Shown one piece after another: positions 1 through 5,613 of a stretch of 8,541 nucleotides of DNA. This DNA is from Ilumatobacteraceae bacterium (GTDB lineage: Bacteria > Actinomycetota > Acidimicrobiia > Acidimicrobiales > Ilumatobacteraceae). Made by a program: the position numbers and the translations under genes. Position 1 is the stretch's first letter. Each line of letters begins with the position of its first letter. The DNA lies in assembly GCA_019090765.1 (NCBI GenBank), contig JAHRVJ010000113.1, positions 1-8,541 of the forward strand, written 5' to 3'. The notes below the pieces were generated by a model. The model was given only the letters and a program-made list of their open reading frames with translations. It had not been told where the DNA came from and made no database searches.

Positions 1-451
1 ATTCGAGAGCAGCGCATACTCCGACCACGTCGACGATTGCGTCGATCGAGCCAACTTCGTGGAGTTCGACGTCGTTGGGTGGAACCTGGTGAATCTCACC
101 TTCAACCTTGGCAAGTTGCTGGTAAACGGCGGTCGCTCGCTGTCGGACGCGATCGGGAATGTCAGCCTTGTCGAGCAGGTGATAGATCTCGCTGACCGGG
201 CGGTGCGGATGATGGTGGTCGCCGTCGCTGTGGACGATCACGTTGGCCCAGGTTGCGCCGACACCGCACCGTTGGACACGTTCGAACATCAACGCGTAGC
301 CGTCGACGCCCATGCCGGCAATTGTGTTGGCGACGTCGTCGGGGTTGGCCCCGGCATCGACGAGTGCGGCCATCGTCATGTCGCCAGCCACCCCTGCCTG
401 GCAGTTGAACCACGCAATGCGCTTGCCAGTCACCTCCTCGGCCGCGGTCAT
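1..451 (-). CDS. larC: LarC, nickel-pincer cofactor nickel insertase (N-terminal part, cut by the window edge)
   Basis: Reading the minus strand from an ATG at 451 gives 150 uninterrupted codons to base 1, starting MTAAEEVTGKRIAWFNCQAG and continuing VAGDMTMAALVDAGA. This matches the LarC (DUF111) N-terminus, which reads IAWFxCxxGxAGDM. Around residue 130 lies ELHEVGSIDAIVDVVG, the conserved HEVG-xD-xIxDxxG block of the family. LarC is the cytosolic CTP-dependent enzyme that inserts nickel into the pincer cofactor precursor used by lactate racemase-type enzymes; that role is family knowledge. The ATG overlaps the larB stop as ATGA, indicating translational coupling in a larB-larC operon. A GTG at codon 7 would also place the protein start near the conserved motif, but the ATGA overlap favours the ATG. 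The C-terminal half is outside the window, so a frameshifted larC1/larC2 arrangement, known in some bacteria, cannot be assessed. Confidence 0.9.
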   Translation of the reverse strand, partial: MTAAEEVTGKRIAWFNCQAGVAGDMTMAALVDAGANPDDVANTIAGMGVDGYALMFERVQRCGVGATWANVIVHSDGDHHHPHRPVSEIYHLLDKADIPDRVRQRATAVYQQLAKVEGEIHQVPPNDVELHEVGSIDAIVDVVGVCAALE

Positions 452-1185
452 GTCAGTATCCGAGCTACTGCGCATGCCGCGCCGAAACCGTTGTCGATAC
501 CCACGACGGTCACACCGCTAGCGCAGGAAGCGTGCATTGCCAAGAGCGCTGTAACGCCTTCGAGGCTTGTGCCATACCCCGTGCTAGTTGGCACCGCCAC
601 GACGGGGGCGCCTGTCAGCCCGCCGACAACACTGGCGAGGGCTCCTTCCATTCCAGCGATCACCACCACCGCGTCGGCCGCGGTGATTTCGTCGAGTCGG
701 GCGAGTAGCCGGTGCAGTCCGGCGACGCCGACATCGGCGACGATGCTCGCATTGATGCCGTATGCCTGCATCGTGATCGCGGCCTCGTCGGCCACCGGGA
801 GGTCGCTCGTACCGGCAGTGACGATGATCGCGTCGGCCGACTGATCTGTTGGCGGGGGTCTCCACAACAGGCAGCGCCCGGCTTCGGTTGCTGGGCCGTG
901 TACTTCGACACACGCGTGGCGTTGATCATCGTCGGCCCGGGTCAGCAGTACGGCGCCGGTTCCGTTGGCGAGGAGCTCGCCGACGATCGCCACGCATTGG
1001 TCCGGTCGCTTCCCCGGGCCGTATACCGCTTCGGGAAATCCGACTCGGAGGTGTCGGTGATGGTCCACAGAGGCACCCTCGATGTCGGCAAAAGGAAGGC
1101 GTCGCAATTCGGTGACCGCATCGTCCGCGGAGGCCTCGCCGTTCTGTACAGCAGCGATCAGCGACCGCAGGGTTGTCTCGTCCAC
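448..1185 (-). CDS. larB: LarB, nicotinate adenine dinucleotide carboxylase/hydrolase
   Basis: LarB carries out the first step of nickel-pincer cofactor synthesis, carboxylating the pyridinium ring of NaAD and cleaving the dinucleotide (family knowledge). The C-terminal half is a PurE/AIR-carboxylase-like domain. With the GTG start at 1185 (245 aa), visible landmarks are DHHRHLRVGFPEAVYGPGK (about 41-59), GTSDLPVADEA (about 125-135), the long IAGMEGALASVVGGL block (about 176-190) followed by VAVPTSTGYG, and GIDNGFGAA near the end. The open frame extends upstream to 1287, but that extension lacks family character and overlaps the divergent pheA start. The GTG followed by DETTLRSLIAAVQNGEAS matches where LarB proteins normally begin. 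No Shine-Dalgarno is obvious; a CACGAT -10-like hexamer lies six bases upstream, so the transcript may be leaderless. The stop overlaps larC by ATGA. LarA and LarE are not in view. Confidence 0.9.
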   Translation of the reverse strand: MDETTLRSLIAAVQNGEASADDAVTELRRLPFADIEGASVDHHRHLRVGFPEAVYGPGKRPDQCVAIVGELLANGTGAVLLTRADDDQRHACVEVHGPATEAGRCLLWRPPPTDQSADAIIVTAGTSDLPVADEAAITMQAYGINASIVADVGVAGLHRLLARLDEITAADAVVVIAGMEGALASVVGGLTGAPVVAVPTSTGYGTSLEGVTALLAMHASCASGVTVVGIDNGFGAACAVARILT

Positions 1186-1243
1186 TGGGTCATCGTGGCA
1201 TGGATCGGTCGGGTCCGCACTGGCGACCCCTAACCTGGCCCGC
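1186..1243. promoter_or_regulatory. Divergent larB/pheA intergenic region with candidate leaderless promoters
   Basis: Only 58 bases separate the two divergent starts. On the plus strand TAACCT (1231-1236) fits the TANNNT actinobacterial -10 pattern and ends seven bases before the pheA ATG. On the minus strand CACGAT (1197-1192), preceded by TGC like an extended -10, ends six bases before the larB GTG. Both spacings would put transcription starts at or next to the start codons. No good -35 hexamer and no purine-rich Shine-Dalgarno sequence is visible on either side. The space is too short for an attenuator or T-box before pheA. This is inference from spacing only. Confidence 0.45.
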
Positions 1244-2173
1244 ATGGAAAAGCGCGTCGGGTTCCTCGGACCCGTTGGTACGTTCAATCAGCAAGCTCTG
1301 CTGAGTCTCAGTGATTTGGCTGACGCCGAGCATGTGCCTTTTAGAATCGTTCCTGACGTGCTCGACGCGATCAAGAGCGGCGAAGTCGATATGGGGCTCG
1401 TGCCAATCGAGAATTCGATCGAAGGCATGGTCAACTTCACCCAAGACGCTCTCGCGTTCGACTATGACCTGCTGATCATTCGCGAGGTGGTGATCGATAT
1501 CGAACTCTGCCTGTTAGCCCGTCCCGGACTCACGCTCGAGGATGTGACGGCTGTTCATTCGATCCCGGTTGCGACCGCGCAATGTCATACGTTCCTTCGA
1601 AAGCATCTCCCAGATGTGGCAATTCGGCCGGCGAGTAGCACGGCGGGCGCCGCTCAGTATGTGAGCGACAATCTGGATGCTGATCTCGCCGCCGTCTCCC
1701 CACGGGTTGCTGCGGACGTCTACGGGCTCTCAGTGTTGACCGCCGACATTGCCGACCACACCGACAATCAGACGCGCTTCGTGCTCGTTGCCCGCGCTGG
1801 TGTTCCCGCAGCCACGGGTCACGATCGCACGGCGCTGGTTGTCTACCAGAGAGCCGATGAGCCGGGCAGCTTGGTTTCGATCTTGCAGGAGTTCACTGCG
1901 CGGCGGATCAACTTGTCGAATCTTGCCAGCAGGCCGACTAAGGCTGGTGGTCTCGGCGACTACTGCTTCATCATCTATGCCGAGGCGCACATCGACGACG
2001 AGTTGATGGCCGACACAATGCGGGCGCTGCACGCGAAACAGGGCGCAGTGAAGTTCCTCGGCTCATATCCTGCAGCGGGCCAACAGGCCCAGTCGTCGCG
2101 TGAACATGCCGATGCTCGCTGGCGTGAGGCCGATGATTGGGTCGCGTCAATTCGAGGCGCAATTCAGCGCTAG
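1244..2173 (+). CDS. pheA: Prephenate dehydratase with C-terminal ACT domain
   Basis: Prephenate dehydratase converts prephenate to phenylpyruvate, the committed step to phenylalanine, in the cytosol. The 309-aa product begins MEKRVGFLGPVGTFNQQAL, the standard PDT start, with LVPIENSIEGMV at about 52-63 and the catalytic TRF motif at 177-179 inside DNQTRFVLVAR. The ACT regulatory domain follows (about 195-280), with TALVVYQRADEPGSL replacing the GALV region and NLASRPTKAGGLGDY containing the phenylalanine-binding loop. The usual ESRP is ASRP here (residues 228-231), which may weaken or alter feedback inhibition. Length and the long C-terminal tail fit a stand-alone actinobacterial PheA without chorismate mutase. 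The open frame extends upstream to 1082, but that part is antisense to larB; the ATG at 1244 sits directly before the conserved N-terminus and seven bases after a -10-like TAACCT. larB-larC is divergent from this gene; a phosphatase-like gene follows 47 bases later. Confidence 0.95.
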   Translation: MEKRVGFLGPVGTFNQQALLSLSDLADAEHVPFRIVPDVLDAIKSGEVDMGLVPIENSIEGMVNFTQDALAFDYDLLIIREVVIDIELCLLARPGLTLEDVTAVHSIPVATAQCHTFLRKHLPDVAIRPASSTAGAAQYVSDNLDADLAAVSPRVAADVYGLSVLTADIADHTDNQTRFVLVARAGVPAATGHDRTALVVYQRADEPGSLVSILQEFTARRINLSNLASRPTKAGGLGDYCFIIYAEAHIDDELMADTMRALHAKQGAVKFLGSYPAAGQQAQSSREHADARWREADDWVASIRGAIQR

Positions 2174-2220
2174 CGAATGCGTCGACCGGTGCGGGCCAAC
2201 GATCACCTACGGTCATTCCG

Positions 2221-2811
2221 ATGACAGATTCCGCTGCTACTACAGAAGGGCATCGACCGCTCCGAGTGTTGACCGTGTGCAGTCACAACCGGACGCGTTC
2301 GGTGATGATGGCCGCAATGTTCGAACAAGGGCTCGGTGCGCGTCTTGGTGCTGATCGGGTACTCGTCCAGTCGGCGGGATTCGGACCGCCGGGATTGCCC
2401 GCGATTGCTGACGCTGTTGCCGCGATGGGTCGGCGGAACCTGGATGTGTCGGCGCATCGAAGCCAGCAGGTCACCGCGGACCTGGTGCAGGGGGTCGACG
2501 TCGTATTGACTGCGGAACGAGATCACGTCGTGAAGATTGCGGCACTTTCACCACAGGCGTTTCGCTACTCGATGACAATGCCTGAGTTCCTGCGGCTAGC
2601 AAGTGGTTTGCCAAGCGGGAACTCGCAAGGACTTACAGATTGGCTGCAATCTCTTACAGCTGATCGTTCAGCGTCTGCTTACCTGCGTGCCGATGTTGAC
2701 GAAATCAACGACCCCACCGGTTCTGCTGCACGGGTGTTCGAGCGGGCCGTTGTTGAGCTTGAACAGCAGTGCGCGGAGACCGCACAGCTGCTATGCGGCG
2801 CTTTGCGGTGA
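2221..2811 (+). CDS. Low-molecular-weight protein tyrosine phosphatase / arsenate reductase-like protein
   Basis: The 196-aa product has the P-loop of the LMW-PTP fold near its N-terminus: LRVLTVCSHNRTRSVMMAAMF contains C-X5-R-S, with the nucleophile Cys20, Arg26 and Ser27. A DP pair in EINDPTG (Asp164) is well placed to be the general acid. In between, LVQSAGFGPPGLP and VVLTAERDHV resemble the SAG and AxxR/H regions of the family. Members hydrolyse phosphotyrosine or reduce arsenate and are cytosolic. The protein is longer than the roughly 150 aa typical of LMW-PTPs, with extra sequence between residues 105 and 155 holding a short helical insert (SMTMPEFLRLASGLPSG). In Actinobacteria such longer forms are often annotated simply as phosphatases, so substrate is open. 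I chose ATG 2221; upstream in-frame starts overlap pheA and encode non-conserved sequence. The stop overlaps the next gene, implying coupling. Confidence 0.8.
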   Translation: MTDSAATTEGHRPLRVLTVCSHNRTRSVMMAAMFEQGLGARLGADRVLVQSAGFGPPGLPAIADAVAAMGRRNLDVSAHRSQQVTADLVQGVDVVLTAERDHVVKIAALSPQAFRYSMTMPEFLRLASGLPSGNSQGLTDWLQSLTADRSASAYLRADVDEINDPTGSAARVFERAVVELEQQCAETAQLLCGALR

Positions 2812-3671
2812 CGGCGCTTGGACCTTCACAGCCGACAACACCACCTGGTTGGCGTCCAGCTGCGAGATCGGGATTAGGGCCGTTTGTTTCAGCGGTCGAA
2901 TTCGAACTAGAAGACGGTTCTCGACAGCTCTGGCATAGCCGCCAGCACAGAAAGAGCGATCTCGTCGCGGCTGAGCAGGGGATTTCGCGGGTTCCAGCGC
3001 GGACGTGGTGGATTGCAATCCTGTTCTCTATCGGAGCGGCGTGTTTCGCTGTGGGGTCAGCACAAACATGGGTTGATTTCGTTTCCGATGAAGACGCGTT
3101 GAGGGTCTTCTTCATCGGGTCGATCTTCTTCACCGCGGCTGCATACCTGAGTTTCGAGGAGGTGTCGGGAACCCCCAGTGAGCTGGGCGACGGGGTCCGG
3201 CGCGAGGTCCGTATCTTTTCGTTTCGGCCAGTGCGGATTGAATGGTGGGCCACCGCTATTCAGCTGCTCGGGACGTTGTTCTTCAACCTTTCGACATTTG
3301 ACGCGATGCGTGGCGATCTCAGCGCTCGTCAGAGCAACGAGTTGGTCTGGTGGCCAGATGTCGCTGGATCGGTCTGTTTCCTGATCGCCAGCTATCTCGC
3401 CTGGGCCGAGGTCTGCAACTCGGCTGGCCGGCTGAGAACCGGGGATGTGTCATGGTGGATCGTCCTCATCAACCTTGTGGGTTCGGTTCTGTTTGCTATG
3501 TCAGCCGTGGGGGCTGAGGTGGTCGCGTCATCGGGAGCTGTGCGCAACGCCGATCTCGTGGCGGTGACGACTTTCGGGGGCGGGATCTCGTTCTTGGTCG
3601 GCGCGGCGCTGCTGATCCCCGAGGCGCGTCGCGTGCGAGTACCGAGCGCCGCCACTACTACCGCCGGCTGA
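2793..3671 (+). CDS. Six-helix membrane protein made of three YrhK-like two-helix repeats
   Basis: With ATG 2793 the product has 292 aa: a soluble N-terminus of about 70 residues with a short acidic patch (VEFELEDGSRQLWHSRQHRK), then six predicted membrane helices at roughly 72-90, 104-121, 151-169, 189-207, 221-239 and 255-276. They fall into three similar units. Each opens with WW (TWWIAI, EWWATA, SWWIVL), runs through a helix with a small-residue/aromatic pattern such as GxxxF..S, then a polar loop of 13-20 residues, then a second helix containing Gxx(F/C)L or GxxFF and ending in an E (FEEV, WAEV, PEAR). The pattern resembles the YrhK-like membrane family; this assignment is by eye. Function is unknown. 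The gene overlaps the phosphatase gene by 19 bases from this start; GGAGA lies 13 bases upstream. A GTG at 2808 would give a GTGA overlap and is a good alternative start. It ends six bases from a convergent gene. Confidence 0.75.
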   Translation: MRRFAVTALGPSQPTTPPGWRPAARSGLGPFVSAVEFELEDGSRQLWHSRQHRKSDLVAAEQGISRVPARTWWIAILFSIGAACFAVGSAQTWVDFVSDEDALRVFFIGSIFFTAAAYLSFEEVSGTPSELGDGVRREVRIFSFRPVRIEWWATAIQLLGTLFFNLSTFDAMRGDLSARQSNELVWWPDVAGSVCFLIASYLAWAEVCNSAGRLRTGDVSWWIVLINLVGSVLFAMSAVGAEVVASSGAVRNADLVAVTTFGGGISFLVGAALLIPEARRVRVPSAATTTAG

Positions 3672-3677
3672 CTGCAC

Positions 3678-3920
3678 CTATCCGACCAGGGTTTCGTTGT
3701 CGGCGCGCACCTGCACGTCTGGCCGCCCGCCCGCCGGAGTTGATGAAGCCAGATGGATCGGGTCGGCGTCGTTGCCTGAACGTCCGAGGGTGCCCTCGTG
3801 ACCGCAGTTGCACCTCCATTTGATGACCGGGCCGTCGGGGCCGTTCCAGAAGTTGATGACATTGCGGCGGGTCAGGAGAACAGAAGCATCATGGGTGGGG
3901 CAGTACGAAGAGAACATCAC
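3678..3920 (-). CDS. Small Cys/His-rich protein, possible zinc-ribbon-like fold
   Basis: This 80-aa frame begins MMFSSYCPTHDASVLLTRRNVINFW and contains IKWRCNCGHEGTL at about 34-46. Cys7-x2-His10 and Cys37-x-Cys39 (with His41 nearby) could form one metal site, as in short zinc-ribbon-like proteins of unknown function in Actinobacteria. The tail (about 50-80) is low-complexity and polar. The first Met comes from GTG 3920; an ATG directly follows at 3917 and is equally likely to be the true start. The competing longer frames on both strands here show no family character. The gene is divergent from the GlxA-type regulator and convergent with the membrane protein gene, whose stop is six bases away. 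Whether the divergent regulator controls it is an inference from the shared intergenic repeats. No function can be assigned. Confidence 0.6.
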   Translation of the reverse strand: MMFSSYCPTHDASVLLTRRNVINFWNGPDGPVIKWRCNCGHEGTLGRSGNDADPIHLASSTPAGGRPDVQVRADNETLVG

Positions 3921-3921
3921 C

Positions 3922-3972
3922 TGGCAAGAATGCGCTGGTGCATGTCATTCTGCCAATGGCATAATTACGTCT
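3922..3972. promoter_or_regulatory. Divergent promoter/operator with three TGGCA half-sites upstream of the GlxA-type regulator
   Basis: TGGCAAGAATG (3922-3932) and CATTCTGCCA (3946-3955) form an inverted repeat with ten pairs and one bulged A around a 13-base spacer. The second arm is also part of TGCCA-A-TGGCA (3951-3961), so three TGGCA/TGCCA half-sites lie within 40 bases. The last one overlaps CATAAT (3960-3965), a near-consensus -10 ending seven bases before the ATG at 3973; this predicts a leaderless regulator transcript and a repressor site placed on it. No convincing -35 is seen. Binding by the adjacent regulator is inference. Confidence 0.5.
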
Positions 3973-4974
3973 ATGACTATGAAAGCTGCCACTGCCTGGA
4001 AGCAGAAACGCGAGCATCGAGTGGCAGTTTTGCTCTTCGATCGGCCGTCGTTGTTCGAGACTGCGGTCGCAACTGAAGTGTGGGGCAGTGATCGGACTGA
4101 GCAGGGTGTGCCATTTTCGGAGGTTCGGCTGTGCAGCAACGAAGGCCCCGATCTCAGGGCCGCCGTCGGGTTCGGGTTGCAGCTTGATCACGGGTTAGAA
4201 GCGTTGGAGTGGGCTGACACTGTGGTCATTCCGAACGGTAAGGCGCCGTTGGGCGAGTACGAGTACGAACCCGCGGTACTTGACGCCTTACGCGCGGTGC
4301 ATGCGCGTGGGGCCCGTGTGGTGACATTCTGTTCGGGCGCGTTTGTGTTGGCAGCGACTGGTCTGTTGGGGGGTGGCCCGGCAACCACGCACTGGTACCA
4401 CGCTCATCTCTTCGGCCAGCATCACAAAGAGATTGAACTACAGCGAGATGTGCTCTATGCGGGGGGTGACAGGTTGTACACCTCGGCTGGAACAGCAGCG
4501 GCGATCGACCTTTGTCTACATCTGGTTCGTGAGGATTGGGGTGCGGAAGTGGCCAACACAATTGCCCGGCGGATGGTTGTGCCGCCGCATCGAGACGGTG
4601 GTCAGGCGCAATACGTTGAGCAACCAATTCCCCGATCCGAGGATGTCGAAGGCGATCTGCGTGCTGTACTGCAATGGGTTGAAGGGAACCTTTCGCGACC
4701 CCTCACCGTTGACGAACTTGCCCGACGCGCCGCGATGACGCCACGCACCTTCGCTCGCCGCTTCAAGGCGGCAACGGGGACCACACCGCTGCAGTGGATC
4801 CTGCACCAGCGTGTCGTCGCCGCGCAGCAGATGTTGGAAACATCCAGCGCCACGATCGATGAGATCGCCGCCACATGCGGGTTCGGGTCAGCCGCTGCAC
4901 TCCGTCAGCACTTCACAAAGGTGGTTGGATCCACTCCGAGCAGCTATCGCGGCACCTTCACCCACGCCGCCTAA
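3973..4974 (+). CDS. GlxA-type transcriptional regulator: DJ-1/PfpI-like domain plus AraC helix-turn-helix domain
   Basis: The 333-aa protein starts MTMKAATAWKQKREHRVAVL. Residues about 15-190 form a DJ-1/PfpI (class I glutamine amidotransferase-like) domain: VAVLLFDRPSLFETAVATEVW, VVTFCSGAFVLAATGLLGG with a Cys at 120 in the nucleophile-elbow position, TTHWYHA (138-144) and YTSAGTAAAIDLCLHLV. Residues about 235-333 are an AraC domain with two helix-turn-helix units, LTVDELARRAAMTPRTFARRF (about 244-264) and IDEIAATCGFGSAAALRQHF (about 295-314). This is the GlxA/COG4977 architecture; members sense small molecules and regulate nearby metabolic genes. The N-domain in this family is usually a sensor rather than a working protease or amidase, though the Cys is kept. 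ATG 3973 was chosen because a -10-like CATAAT precedes it by seven bases; the upstream in-frame extension is antisense to the divergent small gene. A strong hairpin follows the stop. Confidence 0.9.
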   Translation: MTMKAATAWKQKREHRVAVLLFDRPSLFETAVATEVWGSDRTEQGVPFSEVRLCSNEGPDLRAAVGFGLQLDHGLEALEWADTVVIPNGKAPLGEYEYEPAVLDALRAVHARGARVVTFCSGAFVLAATGLLGGGPATTHWYHAHLFGQHHKEIELQRDVLYAGGDRLYTSAGTAAAIDLCLHLVREDWGAEVANTIARRMVVPPHRDGGQAQYVEQPIPRSEDVEGDLRAVLQWVEGNLSRPLTVDELARRAAMTPRTFARRFKAATGTTPLQWILHQRVVAAQQMLETSSATIDEIAATCGFGSAAALRQHFTKVVGSTPSSYRGTFTHAA

Positions 4975-5004
4975 TTGGCCACCGCCCCCTCCAATTCCCC
5001 GAGC

Positions 5005-5061
5005 CCCCGTTTGTGTGTGGTTTTTGGCCACCAAGCGCCCAAAAACCACACACAAACGGGG
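5005..5061. terminator. Strong bidirectional terminator-like hairpin (perfect 23-bp stem)
   Basis: Bases 5005-5027 and 5039-5061 are exact reverse complements, separated by an 11-base loop (ccaccaagcgc). The arms run CCCC, then GTTTGTGTGTGG, then TTTTTGG, with the complementary order on the other side. It lies 30 bases after the GlxA-type regulator stop and about 70 bases after the end of the convergent marR gene. A U-run after the stem is absent, as is common in high-GC Actinobacteria. The alternating GT/CA tract inside the stem and the exactness of the match are unusual for a simple terminator. Confidence 0.75.
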
Positions 5062-5130
5062 AGGCCGCGAGAGCTGGCGGAGGCCCTCGACCAGCGTGCG
5101 GGTTTCGACGGGTCAGCCCCACGGAGGGGA

Positions 5131-5613
5131 CTATGCGTGCTCGTCTCTGACCGCGTCGACGGCGTGCAGGAGCGTCAGGAGTTGAGCGTGGGTTTTCTCG
5201 GCGCGAGCACCAAGGGCGTCCTCGGTGTGCGCGAGGATTGGTGTGAAGAGTTCGCCGGCATGCCGGTGGGCGGCGCGCCCTGTCGCTGTGAGCTGGAGTC
5301 GGTACGAGCGCCCGTCCTCGGGGTTGGGAATGCGGGTGATGTGGCCGCGTCGTTCGAAGCGCTTGACATAGCTCGACACGGTCGTGGGTGCCGCCGCCAT
5401 CCAGTGGCTGAGGTCTGAAGGTGTCATCCCCTCGCCCGACGCCAGGACGGAATAGATCGCAAACTCGTCGGCGTCGAGACCCGACTCCTCGATAGCGGTG
5501 TCGATGAGCTGGTGAACCGATCGCGAGACCAGCCAGGCATCGAACAGCACATTGCTCAGTCCACCAACGATCGGGCGCTTGGCCGGGCTCCCGTCCCCGT
5601 CGGCCTTGGTCAT
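5131..5613 (-). CDS. MarR-family transcriptional regulator
   Basis: The 160-aa product has the MarR layout: N-terminal dimerisation helices (LSNVLFDAWLVSRSVHQLIDTAIEESGLDADEFAIYSVLAS, about 19-59), a winged helix-turn-helix (MTPSDLSHWMAAAPTTVSSYVKRFERRGHITRI, about 63-95), a wing with the family DGR signature (NPEDGRSYRLQLTATG, about 97-112), and a C-terminal dimerisation helix. MarR proteins bind palindromic operators as dimers and are usually released by small ligands or oxidants. The ATG at 5613 overlaps the stop of the upstream membrane protein gene by ATGA, so the two are one operon with the membrane protein first. The palindromes at 6280-6291 and 6302-6313 upstream of the operon are the likely autoregulatory operators. 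The stop faces the GlxA-type gene across a shared hairpin. Ligand and other targets are unknown. Confidence 0.92.
   Translation of the reverse strand: MTKADGDGSPAKRPIVGGLSNVLFDAWLVSRSVHQLIDTAIEESGLDADEFAIYSVLASGEGMTPSDLSHWMAAAPTTVSSYVKRFERRGHITRIPNPEDGRSYRLQLTATGRAAHRHAGELFTPILAHTEDALGARAEKTHAQLLTLLHAVDAVRDEHA

Noticed and set aside
59..844. Long plus-strand reading frame of 261 codons
   Set aside because: It is antisense to larB and larC, which match known families over the same bases; the plus-strand translation is Ala/Pro/Ser-rich without domain character.
1186..1243. Phenylalanine-responsive attenuator or T-box before pheA
   Set aside because: Only 58 bases are available, with no leader peptide, no hairpin and no T-box sequence; the promoter signal lies right at the start codon.
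2705..3253. Minus-strand frame of 182 codons
   Set aside because: It lies opposite the phosphatase and membrane protein genes; its Ser/Arg/Pro-rich translation is typical of a shadow frame.
4226..4627. Minus-strand frame opposite the GlxA-type gene
   Set aside because: The plus strand encodes a complete DJ-1/PfpI-AraC protein; the antisense frame is Pro/His/Arg-rich with no recognisable motif.
5005..5061. Terminal inverted repeats of a miniature transposon
   Set aside because: The arms are 11 bases apart with no target-site duplication or internal sequence; a hairpin terminator between convergent genes explains it better.
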